The notes under the pieces were generated by a model, which worked only from the letters and a program-made list of their open reading frames with translations, was not told the DNA's origin and did not search any database. Below are positions 56,354-63,107 of a stretch of DNA of 64,000 nt, piece after piece (position 1 is the stretch's first letter; each line of letters begins with the position of its first letter). The position numbers and the translations under genes are program-made. The DNA comes from a virus: positions 1 to 64,000 of IMG/VR virus record IMGVR_UViG_3300043410_001708. The stretch is one strand, 5' to 3'.

Positions 56354-56802
56354 TATAGTTCTCCTAATTTTTGTTGATATGCAGCTGCATGACGTTTTTC
56401 AATTTTGGATAATGCAGCAAAACGTTTTTCTGCCTTACGTAGGATATCAGAAAATTGTTCTGCGTGTATTTTTGATTCTTCAATTTGATGGCGAGCTTCC
56501 AATGAGGCAGATAAATTGCCTTCTGTTTTTGCATCAATTTCAAATTGTGGATACATTGTAGTGAATTCGTATGTCTCACCTTCAATGGCTTTCTCCAAAC
56601 ATTCTTTAGTTGATGGTTTACCAATTAACAATTCCAAATGACCCCATGCATGAAGTAACTCTTGGTCTGCTGTATGTTCAAAGTGTTTTGCAACATCTTC
56701 AAAACCTTCTTCTCGAGCAATCTTCGCAAAGTAACGATATTTGATATGTGCTTGACTTTCTCCAGCCAAGGCACTCTCAAGGTTTTTAATTGTAATTGAC
56801 AT
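56353..56802 (-). CDS. rubrerythrin-like diiron protein (no rubredoxin domain)
   Basis: Start at MSITIKNLESALAGE. Four-helix ferritin-like bundle with the Glu/His ligands AGESQAHIKY, EHTADQELLHAWGH, IEGETYEF and EESKIHAEQF, then a short tail (EKRHAAAYQQKLGEL). Rubrerythrins reduce hydrogen peroxide in the cytoplasm using rubredoxin. 149 aa matches the isolated N-terminal domain. Confidence 0.88.
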   Translation of the reverse strand: MSITIKNLESALAGESQAHIKYRYFAKIAREEGFEDVAKHFEHTADQELLHAWGHLELLIGKPSTKECLEKAIEGETYEFTTMYPQFEIDAKTEGNLSASLEARHQIEESKIHAEQFSDILRKAEKRFAALSKIEKRHAAAYQQKLGEL

Positions 56803-56820
56803 AATACTCCTTAATAAAAA

Positions 56821-56895
56821 TGGTGGGCCCACTAGGAATTGAACCTAGACTCAATGAATTATGAGTTCACTGCTTTACCATTAAGCTATAGGCCC
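56821..56895 (-). tRNA. tRNA-Met(CAT) outside the array
   Basis: GGGCCTA/TGGGCCC acceptor, anticodon loop CTCATAA, encoded ACCA. Its 5' base coincides with the last base of the TAG stop of the gene upstream. Confidence 0.88.
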
Positions 56896-57077
56896 TATTT
56901 GATATATTCTAACGAATCTTTTCTCATTAATTTAGGTGTTTCCCTAATACCAATGTTTTTAATTACGTAAACGAAAGTAACACCATCAATTTCTTTAGTC
57001 TCTGGTGAACAGACGTAGTAATTCTCCATCGTGGTTTTTACACGAACTTTTTTGATGTATTGTTTTTCAGTTTTCAT
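56895..57077 (-). CDS. hypothetical 60-aa protein, probably leaderless
   Basis: Start at MKTEKQYIKKVRVKTT. The ATG lies only seven bases after the TATAAT of a perfect promoter, so the mRNA would begin at or next to the start codon. Beta-rich and basic, with no family recognised. The stop codon overlaps tRNA-Met. Confidence 0.6.
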   Translation of the reverse strand: MKTEKQYIKKVRVKTTMENYYVCSPETKEIDGVTFVYVIKNIGIRETPKLMRKDSLEYIK

Positions 57078-57083
57078 AATACT

Positions 57084-57118
57084 ATTATAAAGGTAAAAAA
57101 AGAGGTTGTCAAGCAACC
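57084..57118 (-). promoter_or_regulatory. perfect sigma70 promoter fused to a terminator
   Basis: TTGACA (57107-57112) and TATAAT (57084-57089), 17-bp spacer. The -35 box lies in a hairpin GAGGTTG/CAACCTC (57100-57118) whose following seven T form the promoter spacer, so the same bases terminate the Hsp20 mRNA and start the next one. Confidence 0.8.
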
Positions 57119-57127
57119 TCTTTACTA

Positions 57128-57193
57128 TTACCGGAACTTTTCAGGATAATTTAGTCGTTCCCACTCCTCATCGGAGACAGGCCACCAATTCAT
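57128..57193 (-). CDS. 21-aa Trp-rich mini-protein
   Basis: MNWWPVSDEEWERLNYPEKF plus Arg. The ATG overlaps the Hsp20 stop (ATGA) and the hairpin terminator follows. Three tryptophans in 21 residues and translational coupling suggest a real peptide. Confidence 0.45.
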   Translation of the reverse strand: MNWWPVSDEEWERLNYPEKFR

Positions 57194-57636
57194 TCTTTTT
57201 CCTTAATAGCAATTTTCTTAATGGCGTCTTGTGTTTTGACCATATTTTCTAGCCAAATTTTAAGCATACCATTCATTAGTTCCGCATCTTTGATTTCTAC
57301 TTTATCTGCGAGAGTAAAGGTACGTTCAAATGCACGGTTGGCAATGCCTTTGTACAGATAATCTTCAGATTCATCATCTTTAGATGCAGCTTTAATTACA
57401 AGTTTGTTTCCTTCCAAAGTCATTTCAATATCAGACTTAGCAAAACCAGCAACAGCCATTTCAATGACGTACTTGTTTTCTTTTACCTGTTTGATGTTGT
57501 ATGGAGGATAAGATACGGCTTTAGTTGCAGCCGTTGCAGCTTCACGCATAAGTTCCAATGTATCATTGAATCCTACTGTGAATGGTTGAATTTTACCAAA
57601 ATCAGAACCGAAAAAATCTTTCATAAGATTTGTCAT
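57190..57636 (-). CDS. small heat-shock protein (Hsp20/alpha-crystallin)
   Basis: Alpha-crystallin domain: YNIKQVKENKYVIEMAVAGFAKSDIEMTL, then GIANRAFERTFTLADKVEI. The C-terminus lacks a clear IxI but has IKKIAIKEKE. ATP-independent holdase that keeps unfolding proteins soluble. Cyanophages carry similar genes. Served by a dual promoter and preceded by a structured RNA with its own terminator. Confidence 0.9.
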   Translation of the reverse strand: MTNLMKDFFGSDFGKIQPFTVGFNDTLELMREAATAATKAVSYPPYNIKQVKENKYVIEMAVAGFAKSDIEMTLEGNKLVIKAASKDDESEDYLYKGIANRAFERTFTLADKVEIKDAELMNGMLKIWLENMVKTQDAIKKIAIKEKE

Positions 57637-57660
57637 GTGTTTCTCCTAAAAGCGAGATTA

Positions 57661-57785
57661 AAAAATTGATACCCCGAAGGCGTATCGGTTGAGTTACTGG
57701 TTACGGGATCCAGTGTCACCCTATCGTTGTGACCGCTTTAAACGCTCCTAAGGTAGGTGGAGCACCTTCTTCCCATCCCTGGGAA
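57661..57785 (-). ncRNA. candidate ~120-nt small RNA upstream of hsp20
   Basis: Starts just after a perfect promoter and folds into successive hairpins TTCCC/GGGAA, GCTCC/GGAGC, GTCAC/GTGAC, ACTGG/CCAGT and a UUCG-capped terminator GATAC...GTATC (57668-57686) followed by AATTTTTT. Either a stable RNA with read-through into hsp20, or a riboregulator of hsp20. Confidence 0.65.
57668..57686 (-). terminator. UUCG-capped terminator between the small RNA and hsp20
   Basis: GATAC/GTATC plus CC/GG around UUCG with one bulged G, followed by AATTTTTTAA on the minus strand. Confidence 0.7.
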
Positions 57786-57788
57786 CTT

Positions 57789-57817
57789 ATTATATCAGTA
57801 TTTATACTAGTTGTCAA
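57789..57817 (-). promoter_or_regulatory. perfect sigma70 promoter with late box in the spacer
   Basis: TTGACA (57812-57817), TATAAT (57789-57794), 17-bp spacer that contains TATAAATA (57799-57806). The regA stop codon TGA lies within the -35 box. Confidence 0.85.
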
Positions 57818-58221
57818 GAACCGTTCGGTTTTTTACCAATATTATACTTTGGTGTAAGTTGCCAGTCATTCTTTTCCTTGTGTGACAATATTTTAATCTG
57901 TGACAAGAAAATAGGTGCTGGCACCTCAGTTTGTTTTTTGTTGACCAACTTTACTAAACCCCAATCTTCCAATAGGTTTGCAATAGCATTCCTACGTGAT
58001 AGGTCATTTTCGGTAATGTCGGTTGGTTTACCATCTAAGGCAAATAGTTCTTTGAAATGTACCACATAGTATTGTCCACGTTTGTGGAGAATGTGGCAAG
58101 ATTGGTATAATGTTTGGTCTTTCTTTGAGGCAACACCGATACGGGTCAGTGTTTCACGTACCTTTAGAAAATCATCTTTGTCATCCAATGTCACTTCAAC
58201 TAAGTCTTTAATGTCTATCAT
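57814..58221 (-). CDS. regA: translational repressor RegA
   Basis: Clear T4 RegA relative: DFLKVRETLTRIGVA, LYQSCHILHKRGQYYVVHFKE, ANLLEDWGLVKLV and a C-terminal WQLTPKYNIGKK. RegA binds early mRNAs at their start sites to block translation. Located directly after gene 62 as in T4, with a 14-bp overlap. Confidence 0.93.
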   Translation of the reverse strand: MIDIKDLVEVTLDDKDDFLKVRETLTRIGVASKKDQTLYQSCHILHKRGQYYVVHFKELFALDGKPTDITENDLSRRNAIANLLEDWGLVKLVNKKQTEVPAPIFLSQIKILSHKEKNDWQLTPKYNIGKKPNGS

Positions 58222-58597
58222 TATTCTTCACTCCGCCTGTATCTATTTTTGTTTTTATATCAGCGATTTGTTCATCGGTGAGGATACGTAGGGCTTCTTT
58301 AGCCTTGGAGTTTGAATACCCAAAATAGGTTTTCACACATTCAATATCCTTCTCAGAATCAGCTTTTTGCCATGGAACGAATTTACGTTTCATAGGCCTG
58401 ATACTATTTAGAAGATACTGGTATTGCATGTCCTTATCGATTCCAGGCCACAGGTTCATGTCATTGGCGTACAAGACACAATCTAAATGGTTGGACAACG
58501 ACCTATTGATTAGGAAAGGTGCATAATCTTTGAAGTCCAATTCACCATCCGGCACCTTCTTTCTCAGGATGTAATCGGCATAATCGAACGGACTCAT
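58208..58597 (-). CDS. 62: clamp-loader small subunit (gp62-like)
   Basis: FDYADYILRKKVPDGE...LSNHLDCVLYANDMN matches gp62, and the position between 44 and regA is that of T4. 129 aa against 187 in T4. It overlaps gene 44 by 4 bp. Forms a 4:1 complex with gp44. Confidence 0.85.
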   Translation of the reverse strand: MSPFDYADYILRKKVPDGELDFKDYAPFLINRSLSNHLDCVLYANDMNLWPGIDKDMQYQYLLNSIRPMKRKFVPWQKADSEKDIECVKTYFGYSNSKAKEALRILTDEQIADIKTKIDTGGVKNNDRH

Positions 58598-59526
58598 TTG
58601 AATTCACATTCGACCATAATTTCTGTCAGACAGGCAATCAAATTGATTTCATGGTCTGCAACAAAGGCTGATTGATACTGATACTTGGCCAAGATTAACA
58701 CCATTTGTGGTACAGAATTTGGTTTCAACTTTTCATACAGACCATCATAGATGTTTCTAAAGATTCTGGTGATATCATTGTCAAGGTTGTTTGTAACCCA
58801 TTTACGACAAGAAGCAAAGTCCTTGTTCATAAGTGAAGTCACCAACTCATTTAGTTGCACATCGGAAACTGATGCAAGAATACCTTTGTCAATTGTGCCG
58901 CTAACACTATAACGCTGAAGCTCGTTAAGAACACGGCGATTATCAGGAAAATGTTTCGTGATAACGGCAGCAACCACTTGCTTATCATATGTAACTCCTT
59001 CTTGTTCAAGAATCCACTCAACACGTTTGAAGAAGGCAGCTGCCATCTTTTGTTTACTGCCATTGATTTTGAAGTCAACAACGGTACAACGGGAATGAAT
59101 TGGGTCAATGATTCTGTTCTTAAAGTTACATGTGAAGATGAAAGAACAGTTGGATGCAAACTCCTCAATCGCACCACGCATGGCAGGTTGAGTTGAATTT
59201 GGATTTAGATAGTCTGCTTCATCAATGATAACGACCTTGCGTCCACCAGACAAGGACATTGACGATGCATAGTTTTTGATTTTGTTCCGTAGAACATCGA
59301 TACCCGATTCGTCTGAACCGTTAATCATAATGTAATCACAACCGACTTCTTCACAGAGAGCCTTTGCAATTGTAGTTTTACCAACACCAGCAGAACCAGA
59401 CAACAAGAGGTTGGGAATCTCTTTGCGGTTTACATATTCCTGAAATGTTGCTTTGATACCATCAGGAAGAATACAATCTTCGATGGTTTTAGGACGGTAC
59501 TTCTCCACCCATAAAATGTGTGACAT
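58594..59526 (-). CDS. 44: clamp-loader ATPase (gp44-like)
   Basis: AAA+ ATPase with WVEKYRPKTIEDC, Walker A LLSGSAGVGKTTIAKAL, Walker B KVVIIDEADYL, sensor 1 FIFTCNF and the SRC motif (PIHSRCTVVDF). Loads clamp 45 at primer ends. 310 aa, near T4 gp44 (319). Confidence 0.94.
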   Translation of the reverse strand: MSHILWVEKYRPKTIEDCILPDGIKATFQEYVNRKEIPNLLLSGSAGVGKTTIAKALCEEVGCDYIMINGSDESGIDVLRNKIKNYASSMSLSGGRKVVIIDEADYLNPNSTQPAMRGAIEEFASNCSFIFTCNFKNRIIDPIHSRCTVVDFKINGSKQKMAAAFFKRVEWILEQEGVTYDKQVVAAVITKHFPDNRRVLNELQRYSVSGTIDKGILASVSDVQLNELVTSLMNKDFASCRKWVTNNLDNDITRIFRNIYDGLYEKLKPNSVPQMVLILAKYQYQSAFVADHEINLIACLTEIMVECEFK

Positions 59527-59546
59527 TCAAATTCTCCATAATATAA

Positions 59547-59882
59547 TTAAATTTCGTCATGCCATTTAAAGCCAAGCAGTAACTTAGCAAAAAATCTTAT
59601 GACTGCATTTGGCTTAGTGGGTCTATACACAAACACCTTGTGTGTGATTTCCCATTTGCCAACATACTTTTCACTGGGTTTTATAACAAACTCGGATGTT
59701 GGTGGTTGTGTCCATGCAAATGAACCTGTGCCACCATTACTAATCAAGTAATTGCCACTGGTAACAGTACTCCATTGTCTCTTTCGCCACTCAGCAATCC
59801 ATTGTTCACTTGGAGTAAAATCCAAGTCTAAAGTTTTTTGCTCAGTCAATGGAAAGAAAAATTCAATTTCAAGTTGTTGCAT
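59547..59882 (-). CDS. hypothetical 111-aa protein between clamp and clamp loader
   Basis: LTEQKTLDLDFTPSEQW...YVGKWEITHKVFVYRP suggests a beta-rich domain, with a hydrophobic C-terminal helix (AVIRFFAKLLLGFKW). No known function. It overlaps the next gene by 14 bp. Confidence 0.55.
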   Translation of the reverse strand: MQQLEIEFFFPLTEQKTLDLDFTPSEQWIAEWRKRQWSTVTSGNYLISNGGTGSFAWTQPPTSEFVIKPSEKYVGKWEITHKVFVYRPTKPNAVIRFFAKLLLGFKWHDEI

Positions 59883-60069
59883 TTGGAAATGGCCAGTTCA
59901 ATTCTTGTTTGATTTCTTCGATACGATTTTGTAACACAGAAATTGCTGTGTTAAAATGTCCAGTACCTTCTTCATTCGGATTGAATCTAGTTTTTAGAAC
60001 CTGAATTTCTTTTTCCAAAACAGCAACATATTGTTCTCTATCAAACCATGTTCGTATTTCACCCATCAT
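59869..60069 (-). CDS. hypothetical coiled-coil protein, 66 aa
   Basis: Mostly one helix-rich segment (REQYVAVLEKEIQVLKTRF and VLQNRIEEIKQELN). Likely a small structural or adaptor protein. Overlaps both neighbours. Confidence 0.5.
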   Translation of the reverse strand: MMGEIRTWFDREQYVAVLEKEIQVLKTRFNPNEEGTGHFNTAISVLQNRIEEIKQELNWPFPNATT

Positions 60070-60341
60070 TTCACCTCATTCATACTTTCAAATAAAGCTT
60101 CAAACTCTTTTGACTCAGCAACCTCAGTCTGAAATGAATTTTTAAATTGTGTCTTTGCCATCCGTTTAACAATCTTTTTAGGGATTTTTAATTCATCATT
60201 CGTAATGTCCACAATATCTTTAATAGCATCATTGTTGGCTTGATTTCTCTGCATATGCAACACAATCTCGTCAACATAACCTTTTAGTTTTTTTAATTGG
60301 TCTTCATCAAAAGAACCAAATAGTGTATTTACTTTAGTCAT
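60066..60341 (-). CDS. T4 DsbA-like dsDNA-binding protein candidate, 91 aa
   Basis: The helical region AIKDIVDITNDELKIPKKIVKRMAK resembles T4 DsbA (IKDI...ELGxxxKxxN), a small protein that binds late promoter regions. The similarity is limited to this region. It lies among the replication genes. Confidence 0.45.
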   Translation of the reverse strand: MTKVNTLFGSFDEDQLKKLKGYVDEIVLHMQRNQANNDAIKDIVDITNDELKIPKKIVKRMAKTQFKNSFQTEVAESKEFEALFESMNEVK

Positions 60342-60529
60342 TATGTCATCATCCCAACAACTTCAAAATCAGTTTCTTCAACAATAATATTACCATTGAT
60401 TAAATTGATTGCCGTTTTACCGTTTTGTTCACCATCTGAAATTGTGAATACTGCCACAATATGTCTTGGGTTAACTGCAATTTTGTTTGACGATCCAATT
60501 TCTGTAATCCATATCATATTATTCTCCAA
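60341..60529 (-). CDS. hypothetical 62-aa protein
   Basis: A small beta-rich protein (MIWITEIGSSNKIAVNP, HIVAVFTISDGE, INLINGNIIVEETDFE). It overlaps gene 45 by 11 bp and the DsbA-like gene by 1 bp. Function unknown. Confidence 0.5.
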   Translation of the reverse strand: MENNMIWITEIGSSNKIAVNPRHIVAVFTISDGEQNGKTAINLINGNIIVEETDFEVVGMMT

Positions 60530-61196
60530 AACTTAAATCGGATTCTTTTGCTTCGATGGCGATCCAGTATTCCATATCTTCTTTGGTGTTCTTGAAGTAT
60601 GACAAACCTTTAGATGAAATTTGTACTTCATAAGAACCGGAAATCATTTTGAAGTTTTCTGTCAAAAACAATGCCTTAAACTTCTTGCCGTTGCCATCAG
60701 CAATCTCTGTTGAATCTGTATGTGCTGAATTGTCTTTTGCATCACAGGTTGTGATAGAAATCTTTTCACCATCAGACATGATGGCAATGTTAGGTGATTG
60801 TAGAATGCTTGCAGTCTTTAGGATAGAAGCAAGTTCTTCTTCTTTCAATGTGAAAGATACATCGACAGAAGGCAAGGTCAACTCTTTATCTGGTGGAGTT
60901 ACAATCATGCTTTTTGCAGTCTTGCGATAGTTTAGTTTTTTACGACCAACTTTGAAGATAACGTGTTTGTCATCAAAATCAATTTCACCATCTTTGTACA
61001 ATGATTGTACAGATAGAAACTGGTTCAAGTCATAGATGCAGAAATCCTGTGGGAAATCATCTTTAACTCCGGCTTTTGCCAGTACAGTCTTTGTTGCGGA
61101 AATAGTTGTCAATTTCTTACCAGTCTTAAACTCAATGCCAGGATTTATGTTGGCAAAGTTTTTAAGAACCGTTAAGGTCTCATTAGATAATTTCAT
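60519..61196 (-). CDS. 45: sliding clamp (gp45-like)
   Basis: DNA polymerase processivity factor, 225 aa (T4: 228). KLSNETLTVLKNFANINPGIEF, FCIYDLNQFLS and FTLKEEELASILKTASILQSPNIA match the T4 clamp. Also the mobile enhancer of late transcription in T4. Driven by a perfect promoter lying in the end of the upstream gene. Confidence 0.92.
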   Translation of the reverse strand: MKLSNETLTVLKNFANINPGIEFKTGKKLTTISATKTVLAKAGVKDDFPQDFCIYDLNQFLSVQSLYKDGEIDFDDKHVIFKVGRKKLNYRKTAKSMIVTPPDKELTLPSVDVSFTLKEEELASILKTASILQSPNIAIMSDGEKISITTCDAKDNSAHTDSTEIADGNGKKFKALFLTENFKMISGSYEVQISSKGLSYFKNTKEDMEYWIAIEAKESDLSFGE

Positions 61197-61858
61197 TACG
61201 ATACTCCTTGTTTCAATTCACTCATTATACCTGGACCATAAGAGGTTGTCAAGCATTTAATCAATTTGTTCTTTAAGTCTTCCAAAGAACCTTGGTTGTC
61301 AATGTTGTGGTCAACATAACCACCAATCCATCGCCATTCAGATTCGTGTACACCGGATTGTTTCAGCATAAATTCTTCTGCTTTCCAGTCACCACGATTA
61401 GCTTTGGCTGCAATCTCATACCAATGTGGTGTTGTACCACGTTCTATTTCTATGAGAATACCTTTATTACCATGAACAAATTCAATTTCATTTTGAAAAC
61501 GAACATCGGTTATAACATAATTTTGATTTGGATTATTTTGTATATAATTCTTTAATTTGATGATCCAAAAGTCTGAATGAAAAACATCACGTCCAACTTC
61601 TGTACCCATTAATTGTAATGCAAGTCTTGGTGTAAACTCACGTCCAAATTCTTCTGACCAAAACTTATCTGGTTGTTCACGCCACTGCCTAGATTGTTCT
61701 GTGTCACCTTCCAATAAATGTCGTGGCCAACCAAACATTTCTGCGGCAACATCTTTAACACCTTTAGCAAAACTGACAGGAGTAAAACCAAGGTCTTTAA
61801 GAATGTCACCGGCAGTACCTTTACCTGAACCAATGAATCCAAGTAAACCAACAATCAT
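61196..61858 (-). CDS. 1: deoxynucleoside monophosphate kinase (T4 gp1-like)
   Basis: P-loop MIVGLLGFIGSGKGTAGDIL, the VSFAKGVKD lid-like segment, and VITDVRFQNEIEF match T4 gene 1 kinase, which phosphorylates dTMP, dGMP and hmdCMP. 220 aa against 241 in T4. Its 3' end contains the gene 45 promoter. Confidence 0.85.
   Translation of the reverse strand: MIVGLLGFIGSGKGTAGDILKDLGFTPVSFAKGVKDVAAEMFGWPRHLLEGDTEQSRQWREQPDKFWSEEFGREFTPRLALQLMGTEVGRDVFHSDFWIIKLKNYIQNNPNQNYVITDVRFQNEIEFVHGNKGILIEIERGTTPHWYEIAAKANRGDWKAEEFMLKQSGVHESEWRWIGGYVDHNIDNQGSLEDLKNKLIKCLTTSYGPGIMSELKQGVS
61224..61252 (-). promoter_or_regulatory. perfect sigma70 promoter of gene 45
   Basis: TTGACA (61247-61252), TATAAT (61224-61229), 17-bp spacer, inside the last codons of the dNMP kinase gene; the 45 start with AAGGAG follows. 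Confidence 0.85.
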
Positions 61859-62676
61859 TACATTTCTCCAACATAATTTGCTACAGCTGGCATATCACCT
61901 TTGAAGTGATAAGTACCAATGTGGTCTGTTCGCATCCAAGGACACAACCAAATTGAACCACCAATTTTACGCCACAACTGACAGAACATATAATCTTCTG
62001 ACAAATAACGGTCAGAACCACCGCCTGTAGGCGAATCAACAGTGTCAATCAATGTGTCAAAGAAAGCATGAATATAACGTGTGCCATCAAAGTGTGCTTG
62101 GCCAACATGGTCAGGTTTGTAACGAAGATGTGGAAATGCTTGTGCAAATTTAGGAAACACTTCACGTTTAACCATCATAAAACCAGTACCAATTTCCAAC
62201 ACTTCAAGTGGATCGGCAACGCTGAACTTATCTGTGCCTCTAACTGGATTGAAAACATAATCACCAGTAACTTTCTCTAAATCACCAGCTTGCATATCTG
62301 GATTTTTCTCTAGAGCTTTCTTAACTGAGGACCATTTGATGGCTTTCTTAGGATAAGGGCCGCCGATAACATCTTTATCTAAGGCCAATAAAGCAATAAC
62401 ATCTTGTGGATTGAAGTGAATATCAGCATCAATAAACAACATGTGTGTGCAATCAGAACGATGCAAGAATTCATCAACAAGATAATTTCTAGCACGGGTA
62501 ATCAAAGATTCATTGAAAAGAAATGAGAATTTCACTTGAACACCATACTGCATACAGATGGCTTGTAAATCGAGACATGCTTTAGCATAGAGTCCATGAT
62601 TCATACCACCATACATTGGTGTTGCAACGAAAATGCTTTTCTTTGCTAATTCTTCTTTTTTAATTGAAATTTCCAT
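61858..62676 (-). CDS. GT-A glycosyltransferase-like protein, 272 aa
   Basis: FVATPMYGGMNHGLY at the start and CTHMLFIDADIHFNPQDV with a DxD site, then GTGFMMVKREVF and LSEDYMFCQLWRKIGG. This family is common in cyanophages and marine T4-like phages; the acceptor is unknown. Coupled to the dNMP kinase gene by one base. Confidence 0.75.
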   Translation of the reverse strand: MEISIKKEELAKKSIFVATPMYGGMNHGLYAKACLDLQAICMQYGVQVKFSFLFNESLITRARNYLVDEFLHRSDCTHMLFIDADIHFNPQDVIALLALDKDVIGGPYPKKAIKWSSVKKALEKNPDMQAGDLEKVTGDYVFNPVRGTDKFSVADPLEVLEIGTGFMMVKREVFPKFAQAFPHLRYKPDHVGQAHFDGTRYIHAFFDTLIDTVDSPTGGGSDRYLSEDYMFCQLWRKIGGSIWLCPWMRTDHIGTYHFKGDMPAVANYVGEM

Positions 62677-62685
62677 TTTCTCTCC

Positions 62686-62720
62686 AAAAATAAAAATGGG
62701 GATCCGGTGAACGGACCCCC
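62686..62720 (-). terminator. terminator of the HTH gene
   Basis: GGGG.TCCG/CGGA.CCCC hairpin (62698-62720, one bulge) followed on the minus strand by ATTTTTATTTTT. Confidence 0.75.
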
Positions 62721-62731
62721 AAATTGCTTAA

Positions 62732-63001
62732 TTAAGCGCTGAAGCTGTAGCCAGCTTTAAGTGCGGTACGAACCATTGCTTTAGTTGGTGTACCCAAACG
62801 GTATACAGATACCTTAGAACCATCACCACGGGTCTTGGTGTTAGTGTAGATGACATGGCCTTCTTGGCGCAATTCATCAATACGAGCGGCAACATTTTGG
62901 ATGCCGAAACGAGCACGAGCCTGTGCGGTTGAAAGGGTGTTGTAGCCTTCAGACTTGCTCAAATATTTGAGAATCTTTTCTTTGGCGGATAGTTTAGTCA
63001 T
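62732..63001 (-). CDS. winged-helix DNA-binding protein, 89 aa
   Basis: KILKYLSKSEGYNTLSTAQARARFGIQNVAARIDELRQEGHVIYT is a winged helix-turn-helix: recognition helix NVAARIDELR, then the wing KVSVYRLG. It has its own perfect promoter and terminator, so it is monocistronic; likely an early regulator or DNA-structuring protein. Confidence 0.75.
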   Translation of the reverse strand: MTKLSAKEKILKYLSKSEGYNTLSTAQARARFGIQNVAARIDELRQEGHVIYTNTKTRGDGSKVSVYRLGTPTKAMVRTALKAGYSFSA

Positions 63002-63057
63002 AATAATCTCCTAATGACAAAGTTAAAACAAAAGTCTTGCGTTTTGCAAGTATTCAC

Positions 63058-63086
63058 ATTATACTATTACTTAGTGTGTGTGTCAA
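63058..63086 (-). promoter_or_regulatory. perfect sigma70 promoter of the HTH gene
   Basis: TTGACA (63081-63086), TATAAT (63058-63063), 17-bp spacer; the 50-nt leader has a CTTGC/GCAAG hairpin. Confidence 0.85.
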
Positions 63087-63107
63087 GTATATTGGCGGTA
63101 TACTTTT

